Of a stretch of DNA of 64,000 nt, positions 50,437-60,990 are shown piece after piece (position 1 is the stretch's first letter; every line of letters starts with the position of its first letter). Under the pieces are notes generated by a model. The model did not search any database and was not told the origin of the DNA. It was given only the letters and a program-made list of their open reading frames with translations. Position numbers and translations under genes: made by a program. The stretch is from Burkholderiales bacterium (GTDB lineage Bacteria; Pseudomonadota; Gammaproteobacteria; Burkholderiales; Casimicrobiaceae): the NCBI GenBank assembly GCA_020851235.1, contig JADZDD010000013.1:62001-126000 (forward strand). Reading direction: 5' to 3'.

Positions 50437-51108
50437 TCAGTCGGGGTCGCTGCGAAAGATCACGCTGAACGGGCGCGGAATGTCCACCGTGCTCTTGAAG
50501 AACTCGACCTCGATGAATCCGGAGAGCCGCTCGAAGAGCGCGCGGATGTCGGCAGTGCCTTGCGTCTGTGCGGTGCTGCGTCCGATGAAACGGCGCTGGC
50601 CGGGCGCGCGCTTGCGACCGGTCACGCCGAGCTCGAGCGAGGCGAGCCCCTGGTGGCGGCTCATGTAGCTGCCGTAGACCGCGATCGCGGCGATCTCATA
50701 CTTGTTGCGCGTCGCGGCGCGATTGAATTTCTCGGCGACCTCGGCGCAATGCGTGAGGAGCAACTGCGCCTGCCCGCGATCGAGCGGCTCGATGATGCGG
50801 GCCCGGGCGATCTCGCGAAAACGTGTCGTGATGCCGAAATGGGCCCCCGTGGGCGAGAGCTTCGTGAGCACGCCCGACTCGACCATCTCGGCCACGATCG
50901 CGTGGCTGCGATTGCGGTCGATCGCGAGCTCCTCGACGAGCGCGTCGAAGGGGATCGGCGTCGCGCGCGGCCGCGAGTCGGGCAGCCGGCCGAGCAGGCG
51001 ATTGGCGGCATCGCGCAGGCGCAAGGGATCGAGTCCGAAATAGAGGTGACGGGCCACCAGCGTGATCGTCTTCACGTCTGCCTCAACGCGCTGCCAAGAC
51101 AATGTCAT
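50437..51108 (-). CDS. Hypothetical protein: winged-HTH-like N-terminus plus degenerate nucleotidyltransferase-like C-terminus
   Basis: FDALVEELAIDRNRSHAIVAEMVESGVLTKLSPTGAHFGITTRFREIARARI, then IAAIAVYGSYMSRHQGLASLELGVTGRKR. Confidence 0.6.
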   Translation of the reverse strand: MTLSWQRVEADVKTITLVARHLYFGLDPLRLRDAANRLLGRLPDSRPRATPIPFDALVEELAIDRNRSHAIVAEMVESGVLTKLSPTGAHFGITTRFREIARARIIEPLDRGQAQLLLTHCAEVAEKFNRAATRNKYEIAAIAVYGSYMSRHQGLASLELGVTGRKRAPGQRRFIGRSTAQTQGTADIRALFERLSGFIEVEFFKSTVDIPRPFSVIFRSDPD

Positions 51109-51176
51109 AACGCTACCACAGCCCGCGGCCGCGACCCAAGGCGGATCCGCCGCGACGATGATGATAGAGTCGCCCC

Positions 51177-51485
51177 ATGGACAAGCCGATCACCATCGTC
51201 GCCCGCATCCGGGCCGCCGCCGGCAAGGGTGACGCCCTCGCCGCGTTATTGACCGAACAGGCCGGCGTCGTCCGGGCGAGCGAGCCCGGCTGCCTCGCGT
51301 ATCGCCTGCACCGGTCGACGAAGGATCCCGACCTCTTCGTCTTCTACGAGACCTACCGCGACGCTGCCGCGGAGGCGGCGCATCACGCCTCGCCGCACAT
51401 CGCGGCGTTCCGCAAGCGGCGGCAGGACGGCGGACTCGCGGCGGGACCGGTCGACATGGAATACCTCGACGCGCTCACCGAGTAG
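51177..51485 (+). CDS. Putative quinol monooxygenase/ABM domain protein
   Basis: ITIVARIRAAAGKGDALAALLTEQAGVVRASEPGCLAYRLHRSTKDPDLFVFYETYRDAAAEAAHHASPHIAAF. Confidence 0.93.
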   Translation: MDKPITIVARIRAAAGKGDALAALLTEQAGVVRASEPGCLAYRLHRSTKDPDLFVFYETYRDAAAEAAHHASPHIAAFRKRRQDGGLAAGPVDMEYLDALTE

Positions 51486-51540
51486 CGCCGTCGCCCCCAT
51501 CCGGCCGCGACATCGCGGGCGGCCGTCGGCAGGACACGGC

Positions 51541-53010
51541 TCAAGCCTGCATGAAGCCCAGGTTGGCGGTGGCGAAATTGCCGAGATTGGGAAGCACCAC
51601 CGAAAGATCGGACCCCGTGGCGCCGAACCACGTGGCCAGCGTCGCCGCATACTGATCCACGCCGAAGTCGGGAATGAGGCGCCCCTGCTCGGCATCGGCG
51701 GGATTGGCCGTGCCGAGTTGTGCGTTGTGGAACGTCCCGTAGATCCGGCCGCCCTTCACCGCCCCTCCGAGCACCAGATGGTGCCCACCCCAGCCGTGGT
51801 CCGAACCCTTGCCGTTCGAGGTGAACGTGCGGCCGAAGTCCGACGCGGTGAACGTCGTGACGCGATCGTGCACCCCCAGTTCGACGGTCGCGTCGTGGAA
51901 CGCCTTCACCGCGAGGTCGAACTGCATGAGGAGGTCGGCGTGCGTCCCGAAGAGGATCGCCGGGTCGGACGCGCCGGGCCGCACCGGGCTGTACGTCGCG
52001 TCGAACTGGTTGCTGTGCGTGTCGAACGACCCGCCGACGGTGACGAAGAAGATCTGTCGCTTGACGCCGAGCGCCTGCCGGGCGGCGATCAGCATCGCCA
52101 CCGAGCGCAGTTGCGCGGCGAGCGGATTGCCCGCGGGGAACGCGGTCGCGAGCGGAAAGCGCTCCTGGTAACGGCCCCGGCTGTCCGGGCCGTCGTATAG
52201 CGCGCCGAGCACGAAGTCGTTGCCTTCGACCGCACGCGCCGCCATCTGCCCGTACTGCTGCTGCATGAGGTTCGAGCGCGGCGCGGTGAGGAGGCTTTGA
52301 TAGACCTCGTGCGGCTTGGCGAGCTGGTCGCCGTCGCGCCAGGGTCGGATGCGCTGCACGATCGGCACGGTCGCCGACCGGTACGCGGCCACCTCCTGCG
52401 CGGTCGTCTGGAAGCCCTTGAAGAAGACGCCGGACGCCCCCGTCGTGACCCCGATCGGCATCGGCCCGGTCGTCGCCGACGCCTGCAGGAGGTCGGCGAA
52501 GCGCCCACCCCAGCCCTCCTTGGTGAGCGAGCCCGGCGTGCAGGTGGCCCAGCTCTCCTGCTGGTCGTCGTGCGAGAAGAGTTGCGGCGGCAGATCGAGG
52601 TTGCGTTCGTAATCGGCCTTCGTCGTGGGCCGTAGCAGCACGCCCACGTTCGACACGACGGCGAGCCTGCCGCTGCCGAAGAGCGCTGCACAGTGCGCCA
52701 TCCGCGGATGCAGCGCGAACGGTCCCTGCACCGGGTCGGTGATCGACGTCGCCTGCAGCGCGGTGCGCGGCAGGGCGAGCGGGCCGCGATTGGCCGCGTA
52801 GATCGGATATCGCGCATCGAGCGGCACGACCATGTTGTGCGAGTCGTTGCCGCCGTAGAAGAAGACGCAGACGAGCGCGCGGTAGTCGGCGAACGGACCC
52901 GCGGCAAGCGCCGCCTCGCTCAACGCGCCGACGAGCGGGGCGCTGGCGATCCCACCCATCGCCCGCAGGAAGCGGCGGCGTGCGGCGTGCGCGCGATCCA
53001 GGTTCGTCAT
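51541..53010 (-). CDS. DUF1501 domain-containing protein
   Basis: RRRFLRAMGGIASAPLVGALSEAALA; LVCVFFYGGNDSHNMVVPLD; TFTASDFGRTFTSNGKGSDHGWGGHHLVLGGAVKGGRIYG. Confidence 0.94.
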   Translation of the reverse strand: MTNLDRAHAARRRFLRAMGGIASAPLVGALSEAALAAGPFADYRALVCVFFYGGNDSHNMVVPLDARYPIYAANRGPLALPRTALQATSITDPVQGPFALHPRMAHCAALFGSGRLAVVSNVGVLLRPTTKADYERNLDLPPQLFSHDDQQESWATCTPGSLTKEGWGGRFADLLQASATTGPMPIGVTTGASGVFFKGFQTTAQEVAAYRSATVPIVQRIRPWRDGDQLAKPHEVYQSLLTAPRSNLMQQQYGQMAARAVEGNDFVLGALYDGPDSRGRYQERFPLATAFPAGNPLAAQLRSVAMLIAARQALGVKRQIFFVTVGGSFDTHSNQFDATYSPVRPGASDPAILFGTHADLLMQFDLAVKAFHDATVELGVHDRVTTFTASDFGRTFTSNGKGSDHGWGGHHLVLGGAVKGGRIYGTFHNAQLGTANPADAEQGRLIPDFGVDQYAATLATWFGATGSDLSVVLPNLGNFATANLGFMQA

Positions 53011-53016
53011 GGTCCG

Positions 53017-55953
53017 TCAGCGCTCCACGAGGTAATCCGGCGTATTGGCGATGAGCCACAGCGCGGTGCGCAGGCGTTCACGACCCTGCGCCAGCGCATC
53101 GCCGCTCACCGTGATCGCACCGATCGACTGGGCGATCTGCGCGCGCGCCTGCGCGCTCATCGCGCCTCCGGTGAGCACGAGATCGAGCTCGGCCACGAGG
53201 GCCGCCGGGTCGCCCGCCAACGCGACGTAGTTGGAATAGTCGGGAACGATGCGATCGGCCGGATCGCGGCTGCCGTGCTCGAAGCCGTCGATGATGTCGG
53301 TGCGCGTGAATTCGGCGAAGCCGGAGATCGCCGCGCTCGTCGCGATCTCGAACTCGGGCCCGACCTTGCCCTCCTGCGTGAGCGGGCCCGTCGGCATGAA
53401 GTCGGGGTGATAGAAGTTGAAGACCGACGGCGCGGACAGCGGGCTTTGCCCGAGCTGCGTCGGCGCGTTGAGCCCGCCGCGCAAGTCGTAGTAGCCATTG
53501 GCCTTCGTCGCCTTGAACGCGCGGTGGAGCTGCACGAAGCGCAGCACCGGCTCCGCGAGCTTGCCGAAGTCGGGGGCCTCCCGCGCCGCGAGGCTGCGCG
53601 CTTCGGGGTCGAGCAGCACGGCGCGGATCACCGCCTTCATGTCGCCGCGCACGCCGCTGCCATCGTCGGCGAACGCCTGTGCCACGCGTGCGACGTAGGC
53701 CGGGCTCGGATTGGACGTGACGAGCCGCTGGATGAGCTGCCTGCCGATGAACGGACCCACGTTCGGGTGGTGGAAGACGTTGTCGAGAACGTTGGCAAGG
53801 TCGGTCGCCGGGGCCTGGTTCGCCGGCAGCGTCGCGAACGGCGCCCCGGGATAGACGAGAAGCTGCTTCGGGCCACGGTCGTGCGCCGGCCCGGCGATGA
53901 GTCGCGTCGTGTCGACCGAGAGGAACGACGTGAGCCACGGCTCCATCGGTCGCGTCCACGCCGCGCAGCCCTTTTGCACCGCGAGCACCGGATCCTCGTC
54001 CCAGATGTCGGGGTAGAGCCAGCGCCACGGCTTGCCCTGGTCCTGGCCGCCGAAGGTCCAGCCGGAGAGCGCCTTGGCGAAACCCTTCACGGTCGCCTCG
54101 GTGAAGGTGGGGATCCGCTTGCCGCTCGCGTCGAGCCGCGGGGTGCCGTCGGATTCGAGCTGCACGAGACCGATCGAGAAGAGCTGCATCACCTCGCGCG
54201 CGTAGTTCTCGTCGGGTTGCGTCTTGAGCACGGGATCGGCCTTGGCGCTCTCCTTCATCGACAGGTACTCGCCCATGATCGGGTGCAGCGTCACGTCGCG
54301 CAGCAGGTCGCGCCAGTTCCCGAAGGCGTTGCGGTTGAGCATGTCGAGGTAGCTCGCGGCGCCGCACGGCGCGTTGGCCACGAAGCCATTGGCGAACGAG
54401 ACGACGTAGATCTGCGACAACGCGTAACCGATGCGCTGGCGAAGCTGGTCCTCGCCGGTGAAGAATTGCTTCCAGATCGACTGGTTGGTGACGTACCAGG
54501 CGCTGTCGATGAGGTAGGGATCGGCCTGCACCGTGGCCTGATGCGACACCATCGGCAGCGCGAATTGCCGCGTGAGCCAGGCGTCGTAGCCTTCGCGCAC
54601 CAGCGCCTCGATGTCTTCGCGTGTGGCGCCGAACGTCGCCTGGCGCAGGAAGCGCGCGGCGTCGTTGCGCGTGTCCGCGGGTGCCAGCATGTCGATGGCG
54701 CGCATGTCGACGAGGCAGACCCAGCACTCGCCACGCGCCGCGGCGTTGACGAGCGCGGCATACGGGTTGAGGTGCGGCGCCGTGGCGTCGGCGGCGACGT
54801 AGCGCGCGCTGCCATCGGCCTGCGCGACGAACTGCCACGTGCGCACGGGCGCGTACGGATACGTGCTGAAGTTGGCCCAGTTACGGTTGTTGGTGTAGAT
54901 CCGGATCGGGCCCGCGCTGCTCGTGATCCTCGGCGCCTCGAGGTTCACTCCCTGGAACGACTCGCCGGCGAGCGTCCAGCCGTTGACGATCGCGACGCCA
55001 TTCAAGTCGAGCGTCCCGCCCGCCTTGAGGACCACACCCCCGGCCAGGACGAAGTCGTTGCTCGCGCCGCCGTCGAGCGTCATCGCTCCCGTCGCCTGCA
55101 CGATGATGCCGCTTGCGCCATGCGCCGGATTGCCCGCGCCGGCCGGGCGCACTTCCGCCGGCAGCGCCGGCAGGCTGTTGCCGGGTGCAAAGTATCCTGC
55201 CGGCCACGCCGAAGGCATCGCGACGCGTGCCGAGCCGTTGATCGCGAAATTCATCACCTGCGGCGCCGTGCCGTAATGCGTGAGCGAGAGTGCGACCTCG
55301 CTGCCCGTGGCCGGCCACAACTGCAGGCCGTTGGACAGGAAATAGGCTCCGTTGACGGGATTGTTGGCGTGACCGGAGGTCGCAACGTGAATGGCGTTGC
55401 CGACGAAGCGTCCACCGCCGGTGATGCGGCCGGCGAGCAGACGCAGTTGCGTGTCGCCCTGCACGATGCCGTGATTGGTGAGCACGCCGCCATCACCCCA
55501 CCCGGTGCGCAGCGTCGATACCGTCAGCGGGGTGCCCGTGACGACGCGCCCGCTCGCGGCAATCGTGAGCCCGTTGCCGTCTTGCACCTGGGTGCGAAAG
55601 TCCGGCCCGTACGCCGCCTCGAAGCGCAGCGTGCCGGCGATCGCTCCTGCGGTCGCACCCGCATTGCGCAGCACGACGCCTTGTCCCGTGGCACCGGAGC
55701 GCACCGTGAGCGTGGTTCCGGCGGGCAGGTCGAGGTCGGCGAGATCGATGTGGACCGCCGAGACGCCGTCGCCGGGAACCTTCCCGAGCTCGATGACGGC
55801 ATTCGCCTGCCAGCCGCCGACCGTCGTGCCGGTGAGCGTCGCCCCCTGCACCGTGATCGGACCGTAGGGATTGGCGACGATCGTGGCGACACCGAGCGCG
55901 CCGGCCTGCGCCGAGCACAGGCCGAGCGCGCAGGCGAAGGCGAAGCGTCGCAT
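53017..55953 (-). CDS. DUF1800 domain-containing protein with N-terminal beta-rich exported region
   Basis: AARFLRQATFGATREDIEALVREGYDAWLTRQFALPM...NRNAFGNWRDLLRDVTLHPIMGEYLSM...DENYAREVMQLFSIGLVQLESDG; signal peptide MRRFAFACALGLCSAQAGA. Confidence 0.92.
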   Translation of the reverse strand: MRRFAFACALGLCSAQAGALGVATIVANPYGPITVQGATLTGTTVGGWQANAVIELGKVPGDGVSAVHIDLADLDLPAGTTLTVRSGATGQGVVLRNAGATAGAIAGTLRFEAAYGPDFRTQVQDGNGLTIAASGRVVTGTPLTVSTLRTGWGDGGVLTNHGIVQGDTQLRLLAGRITGGGRFVGNAIHVATSGHANNPVNGAYFLSNGLQLWPATGSEVALSLTHYGTAPQVMNFAINGSARVAMPSAWPAGYFAPGNSLPALPAEVRPAGAGNPAHGASGIIVQATGAMTLDGGASNDFVLAGGVVLKAGGTLDLNGVAIVNGWTLAGESFQGVNLEAPRITSSAGPIRIYTNNRNWANFSTYPYAPVRTWQFVAQADGSARYVAADATAPHLNPYAALVNAAARGECWVCLVDMRAIDMLAPADTRNDAARFLRQATFGATREDIEALVREGYDAWLTRQFALPMVSHQATVQADPYLIDSAWYVTNQSIWKQFFTGEDQLRQRIGYALSQIYVVSFANGFVANAPCGAASYLDMLNRNAFGNWRDLLRDVTLHPIMGEYLSMKESAKADPVLKTQPDENYAREVMQLFSIGLVQLESDGTPRLDASGKRIPTFTEATVKGFAKALSGWTFGGQDQGKPWRWLYPDIWDEDPVLAVQKGCAAWTRPMEPWLTSFLSVDTTRLIAGPAHDRGPKQLLVYPGAPFATLPANQAPATDLANVLDNVFHHPNVGPFIGRQLIQRLVTSNPSPAYVARVAQAFADDGSGVRGDMKAVIRAVLLDPEARSLAAREAPDFGKLAEPVLRFVQLHRAFKATKANGYYDLRGGLNAPTQLGQSPLSAPSVFNFYHPDFMPTGPLTQEGKVGPEFEIATSAAISGFAEFTRTDIIDGFEHGSRDPADRIVPDYSNYVALAGDPAALVAELDLVLTGGAMSAQARAQIAQSIGAITVSGDALAQGRERLRTALWLIANTPDYLVER

Positions 55954-56073
55954 CGTCCATCCGTCGATCACCGGACCTCCCGTAGGCCGCGGGGCCGCCC
56001 CCACGTCATGACAATAGCATGCGGAGCCTGCGCCGGCCGACCGCCGGCCCGGAAAAACCGAGCCGTCCGTCCG

Positions 56074-59000
56074 CTACATCGATCGCCGGTACTGGCCGCC
56101 GACCTCGAAGAGCGCGTTCGTGATCTGCCCGAGCGAGCACACGCGCACGGTGTGCACGAGTTCGGCGAAGACGTTGCCGTTGGCGATGACCGTCTCCTTG
56201 AGCCGCGCGAGCGCTGCCGGCGCCGCGTCCTGGTGACGCGCGTGGAAGTCGGCGAGCCGCGCGAGCTGCGAGCGCTTCTCCTCGTCCGACGAGCGGGCGA
56301 GCTCGATCTTCTGCGGCACCGCCTCGCCGTGCGGATTGCGGAACATGTTGACGCCGACGATCGGGTAGGTGCCGTCGTGCTTGAGCCGCTCGTAGTACAG
56401 CGATTCCTCCTGGATCTTGCCGCGCTGGTAGCCCGTCTCCATCGCCCCCAGCACGCCGCCGCGCTCGGAGAGCGCCTCGAACTCCTTCAGCACCGCCTCC
56501 TCGACGAGGTCGGTCAGCTCCTCCACGATGAACGAGCCCTGGTTGGGATTCTCGTTCTTCGCAAGACCCCACTCGCGATTGATGATGAGCTGGATCGCCA
56601 TCGCGCGGCGCACGCTCTCCTCGGTCGGCGTGGTGATCGCCTCGTCGTAGGCGTTGGTGTGCAGCGAGTTGGTGTTGTCGTAGGTGGAGATGAGCGCCTG
56701 CAGCGTGGTGCGGATGTCGTTGAACGCGATCTCCTGCGCGTGCAGGCTGCGCCCGGACGTCTGCGAGTGGAACTTGAGCTTCTGCGAGCGCTCGTTGGCA
56801 CCGTACCGATTCTTCATCGCCACCGCCCAGATGCGACGCGCGACGCGGCCGATGACGGTGTACTCCGGATCCATGCCGTAGCTGAAGAAGAACGAGAGGT
56901 TGGGCGCGAAGTCGTCGATGTGCATGCCGCGCGCGAGGTACGTCTCGACGAACGTGAAGCCGTTGGCGAGCGTGAAGGCGAGCTGCGAGATCGGATTGGC
57001 GCCCGCCTCGGCGATGTGGTAGCCCGAGATCGACACCGAGTAGAAATTCTTGACGTTGTGATGGACGAAGTACTCCTGGATGTCGCCCATCACCTTGAGC
57101 GAGAACTCGGTGGAGAAGATGCACGTGTTCTGCCCCTGGTCCTCCTTCAGGATGTCGGCCTGCACCGTGCCACGTACGGTGGCAAGCGTCCACTCGCGGA
57201 TCTTGGCGGTCTCGTCGTCGGTCGGCTCGCGGCCATTGTCGGTGCGGAACTTCGCGATCTGCTGATCGATGGCGGTGTTCATGAACATCGCGAGCAGCGT
57301 CGGCGCCGGCCCGTTGATCGTCATCGACACCGAGTTGTTCGGTGCGGTGAGATCGAACCCCGAGTAGAGCACCTTCATGTCGTCGAGCGTGGCGATCGAC
57401 ACGCCCGAGTTGCCGACCTTGCCGTAGATGTCGGGGCGGATCGCGGGATCGTTGCCGTACAGCGTCACCGAATCGAACGCGGTCGACAGGCGCTTCGCCG
57501 GCATGCCGTCGGCCAGGAGATGGAAGCGGCGATTGGTGCGGAACGGATCGCCTTCGCCGGCGAACATGCGCGTGGGATCCTCGTTTTCCCGCTTGAAGGC
57601 GAACACGCCCGCGGTGAAGGGAAAGCTTCCCGGAACGTTCTCCTCGAGCTGCCAGCGCAGGATCTCGCCGTCGTCTTCGAACTTCGGCAGCACGACCTTC
57701 CTGACCCGCGTGCCGGACAGCGACGTCGTGGTGAGTGCGGTGCGGATCTCCTTGTCGCGGATCTTCACCACGTACTCGTCCGCGCCGTACGCCGCCTTCG
57801 TCTGCGGCCACATGTCGAGGAGCTTCTTCGCCCGGGGATCGAGCGCGCTCTCGCGATCGTGCGCGAGCGCGCCCAACTCGGCGACGAGCGCCGTCGGCGC
57901 GGGCGACCCGGCCGCGGCAGCCGCAGCCTCGTCCGCCGCCGCGGGGCGACGACTGCGCGCGGCATCATGGCGCGCGAGCAGCATCGCCATCGTCGCGCGC
58001 ACCTGCTGGCGCTCGCGCGCGAGCCGCGCCTGATCGCGCGCCCACGCATGGTAGTCGCGCAGCGCATCGGCGATTTCAGCGAGATACCGCGCCCGCGCCG
58101 CCGGCACGACCGCACCCCGACCCGAGGATTGCTTCACCGTCACCGTGGGCAGCGCCCCCGGCCCTGCCGCCAGCCCCTTGTCCACGAGGCGCGCGGCGAG
58201 CGCCTGATAGAGCGCGGTGACGCCGTCGTCGTTGAAGTGCGAGGCGACGGTGCCGAACACCGGCATCGTGTCGGGCGACGTGCGGAACGCCTCACGGTTG
58301 CGCTGCATCTGCTTGCGCACGTCGCGCAGCGCGTCGGCGGCCCCCTTGCGATCGAACTTGTTGATCGCGACGCAGTCGGCGAAGTCGAGCATGTCGATCT
58401 TCTCCAGCTGGCTCGCCGCGCCGAACTCGGGCGTCATCACGTACAGCGACACGTCGACCAGCGGGACGATCGCCGCATCACCCTGGCCGATGCCCGAGGT
58501 TTCGACGATCACGAGATCGAAGCCGGCCGCCTTGCACGTCGCGATCACGTCGGGCAGCGCCTGGCTGATCTCGCTGCCGGTGTCGCGCGTGGCGAGCGAG
58601 CGCATGTAGATGTTGGGGTGCTCGATCGCATTCATGCGGATGCGGTCGCCCAGGAGCGCGCCGCCCGACTTGCGGCGTGACGGGTCGATCGACACGATGG
58701 CAAGGCGCAGTCCGTCGCGGTGATCGAGCCGGAAGCGCCGCACGAGTTCGTCGGTGAGCGAACTCTTGCCCGCACCCCCGGTGCCGGTGACGCCCAGCAC
58801 CGGTACGCGCGACGCCGTGGCGGCGGCGTGGATCGCGTCGCGCAGCTTCGGCGGAACCACGCCGTTCTCGAAGGCGGTGATGAGGCGCGCGAGCGCGTGC
58901 ACGCGCTCGAAGCGCGAGCCCTCCGCAAGGGCGCTCGCCGACGCCGGCAGATCCTGCGCGAGGTCGACGTCGCAGGCGGCAACGATCTCGTTGATCATGC

Positions 59001-59412
59001 CCTGCAGCCCGAGACGCTGGCCGTCCTCGGGCGAGAAGATGCGCGCCACGCCGTATGCGTGCAGCTCCTCGATCTCGGAGGGCACGATCACGCCGCCGCC
59101 ACCGCCGAAGACCTTGACGTGAGCGCCGCCACGCTCGCGCAGGAGATCGAGCATGTACTTGAAGAACTCGACGTGGCCGCCCTGATACGAGGAGATCGCG
59201 ACGCCGTTGGCGTCCTCCTGCAGCGCGCAGTTGACGATCTCCTCGACCGACCGGTTGTGGCCGAGGTGGATGACCTCGCAGCCCGTCGCCTGCAGGATGC
59301 GGCGCATGATGTTGATCGAGGCGTCGTGGCCGTCGAAAAGGCTCGCGGCGGTGACGAAGCGCACCTTGGTCTGCGGCTTGTAGACGAGCGGCGGGCGGGA
59401 TGCGTCGTTCAT
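56074..59412 (-). CDS. icmF: Fused B12-dependent acyl-CoA mutase IcmF (isobutyryl-CoA mutase-like, with MeaI-type GTPase domain)
   Basis: 1112 aa: B12-binding [35 protein letters not shown]-domain [18 protein letters not shown]; mutase [46 protein letters not shown]. Confidence 0.93.
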   Translation of the reverse strand: MNDASRPPLVYKPQTKVRFVTAASLFDGHDASINIMRRILQATGCEVIHLGHNRSVEEIVNCALQEDANGVAISSYQGGHVEFFKYMLDLLRERGGAHVKVFGGGGGVIVPSEIEELHAYGVARIFSPEDGQRLGLQGMINEIVAACDVDLAQDLPASASALAEGSRFERVHALARLITAFENGVVPPKLRDAIHAAATASRVPVLGVTGTGGAGKSSLTDELVRRFRLDHRDGLRLAIVSIDPSRRKSGGALLGDRIRMNAIEHPNIYMRSLATRDTGSEISQALPDVIATCKAAGFDLVIVETSGIGQGDAAIVPLVDVSLYVMTPEFGAASQLEKIDMLDFADCVAINKFDRKGAADALRDVRKQMQRNREAFRTSPDTMPVFGTVASHFNDDGVTALYQALAARLVDKGLAAGPGALPTVTVKQSSGRGAVVPAARARYLAEIADALRDYHAWARDQARLARERQQVRATMAMLLARHDAARSRRPAAADEAAAAAAGSPAPTALVAELGALAHDRESALDPRAKKLLDMWPQTKAAYGADEYVVKIRDKEIRTALTTTSLSGTRVRKVVLPKFEDDGEILRWQLEENVPGSFPFTAGVFAFKRENEDPTRMFAGEGDPFRTNRRFHLLADGMPAKRLSTAFDSVTLYGNDPAIRPDIYGKVGNSGVSIATLDDMKVLYSGFDLTAPNNSVSMTINGPAPTLLAMFMNTAIDQQIAKFRTDNGREPTDDETAKIREWTLATVRGTVQADILKEDQGQNTCIFSTEFSLKVMGDIQEYFVHHNVKNFYSVSISGYHIAEAGANPISQLAFTLANGFTFVETYLARGMHIDDFAPNLSFFFSYGMDPEYTVIGRVARRIWAVAMKNRYGANERSQKLKFHSQTSGRSLHAQEIAFNDIRTTLQALISTYDNTNSLHTNAYDEAITTPTEESVRRAMAIQLIINREWGLAKNENPNQGSFIVEELTDLVEEAVLKEFEALSERGGVLGAMETGYQRGKIQEESLYYERLKHDGTYPIVGVNMFRNPHGEAVPQKIELARSSDEEKRSQLARLADFHARHQDAAPAALARLKETVIANGNVFAELVHTVRVCSLGQITNALFEVGGQYRRSM

Positions 59413-59542
59413 GGGCGTCCTCGGGCGAAGGCAGTCGGCCGAATGCGAGGGATCCGGGCGTGAAGAGCTTACTCCAGCGCCGCGCGCGACTGCGGACGCG
59501 GGCGGGCCGTGAGCGGGGTTCGCGGCTGCGGTGAAGCCTACG

Positions 59543-59562
59543 TGACGTTTACGTAAACGTCA
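59543..59562. promoter_or_regulatory. 20-bp perfect palindrome TGACGTTTACGTAAACGTCA in the icmF/hemA divergent intergenic region
   Basis: Exact self-complementarity read directly; lies 131 bp upstream of icmF and 144 bp upstream of hemA-like. Confidence 0.75.
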
Positions 59563-59705
59563 ATGCAGGAGCACCGCAAGGCCGCGGCGACAGGCGCGGC
59601 GGGCACGCGTGTTCCTCCGGCCATAAGGTATTAGAAATCCCTCTTGGCAATTCTGCGATAATTGTATCTTCGTACCCGAACGTCGCCGCGCGCGGCTGCG
59701 CCGCC

Positions 59706-60917
59706 ATGCTCTTGCACGTGTGGGGAATCGACTTCCACCGGAGCACCGGGGAATTCCGGTCCCGCCTCTATTTCGCCGAACCCGAGCGCAAGGCCGCGGT
59801 CCAGTCGATGCTCGCGGTGGGCTTCCGCGATCTCGCCTACGTCGCCACCTGCAACCGCGTCGAGTTCTACACGACGGCGCGCGACGGGTACGCGGATACG
59901 CGACCGCTGTGGCTCGCGCTGCTGGCGAAACTGGGCCTCGACGACGACGCGTTCTACCGCGGCTACCACCTCGAGGGCAAGGCGGCGCTGCGTCACCTGC
60001 TGCGGGTGGCGAGTTCGCTCGAATCGCTCGCGGTCGGCGAGCCGCAGATCCTGGGCCAGATGAAGGACGCGCTCGCCGCCACGCGCGCCTGGGGGTTGCC
60101 CATCGAACGCGACCTCGACCGCGCGTTCGCTTTCGCATTCGAGACCGCGAAGAAGGTGCGCACGCTCTCCGGCATCGGCGAGAAGCCGATTTCGGTCGCG
60201 ACCCTCGGCATGCGTCGCATCGAAGCGTTCGAGGCGACCTGCCCCGCCACGCACGTGGTGGTCGTCGGTCGCAGTCCGATCAGCACCCAGGTCATCGACT
60301 GGTTCGGCAAGCATCGCCCGCACGCCCCGGTGACCTGGGTCAATCGCGACGTCGACCGGATCGCGCGCCTGCCGCAAGCATCGCGTGTCGCGTTGGGCGC
60401 GCTCGCGGACTTCGTCGACCGGCCGCCCGCGTTCTCGCACCTCTTCACGGCCACCGCGAGTCCGCTCCCGATCTTCACGCGCGCCTTCTTCGAGCGCCTG
60501 ACCCCGCGCCCACGACTCCTGTTCGACTTCGCGCAGCCGCCGGACATCGAGCCGGGGGCGCTCGCCGGCACGGCGTCGACGCTCGTCGGGTTGGAAGACC
60601 TCCTCGAGGAGGCGAGGCAAAACGCGCTCGATCGCGCGCGGGCGGTGGCCACGGCCGAGCGGATCCTCGAAGCGTCGCTGCGCGAGTTCTTCCTCGCGCA
60701 GAAGGAGGCGCCGATCCTGCGCGACTTCAGCCGCATCGAGGGTGATCTTTGCACGCAGGCGACGCGCGCGCTCGCGACGTTCGACGCCGGCGCTGCGGAC
60801 CCGGCAGCGCGCCAGGCGTGGATGGAAAAGGTCCTGCGCCGGCACCTGCACGACGCGCGCGAGCACCTGCGCCGCGTCTTGCGCACCACGGCCGAGGCCG
60901 ACCACGGCGCAGGCTAG
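59706..60917 (+). CDS. hemA: Divergent glutamyl-tRNA reductase (HemA-like)
   Basis: VATCNRVEFY (catalytic-Cys motif) and LRHLLRVASSLESLAVGEPQILGQMKDAL signature; NADPH motif unusual (VVVVGRSPIS). Confidence 0.85.
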   Translation: MLLHVWGIDFHRSTGEFRSRLYFAEPERKAAVQSMLAVGFRDLAYVATCNRVEFYTTARDGYADTRPLWLALLAKLGLDDDAFYRGYHLEGKAALRHLLRVASSLESLAVGEPQILGQMKDALAATRAWGLPIERDLDRAFAFAFETAKKVRTLSGIGEKPISVATLGMRRIEAFEATCPATHVVVVGRSPISTQVIDWFGKHRPHAPVTWVNRDVDRIARLPQASRVALGALADFVDRPPAFSHLFTATASPLPIFTRAFFERLTPRPRLLFDFAQPPDIEPGALAGTASTLVGLEDLLEEARQNALDRARAVATAERILEASLREFFLAQKEAPILRDFSRIEGDLCTQATRALATFDAGAADPAARQAWMEKVLRRHLHDAREHLRRVLRTTAEADHGAG

Positions 60918-60990
60918 CCGCGGCCGACGGCCCTCGACACGAAAGACGACGCCACCCGCGCGGAGGATCACCGATGCTTCAAAGGACACC

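Noticed and set aside
52693-58680. 1995-aa open frame on + strand, antisense to DUF1501, DUF1800 and icmF
   Set aside because: Arg/His/Glu-rich shadow translation produced by GC-rich third codon positions of the real minus-strand genes; no recognisable domain and the three sense genes are clear.
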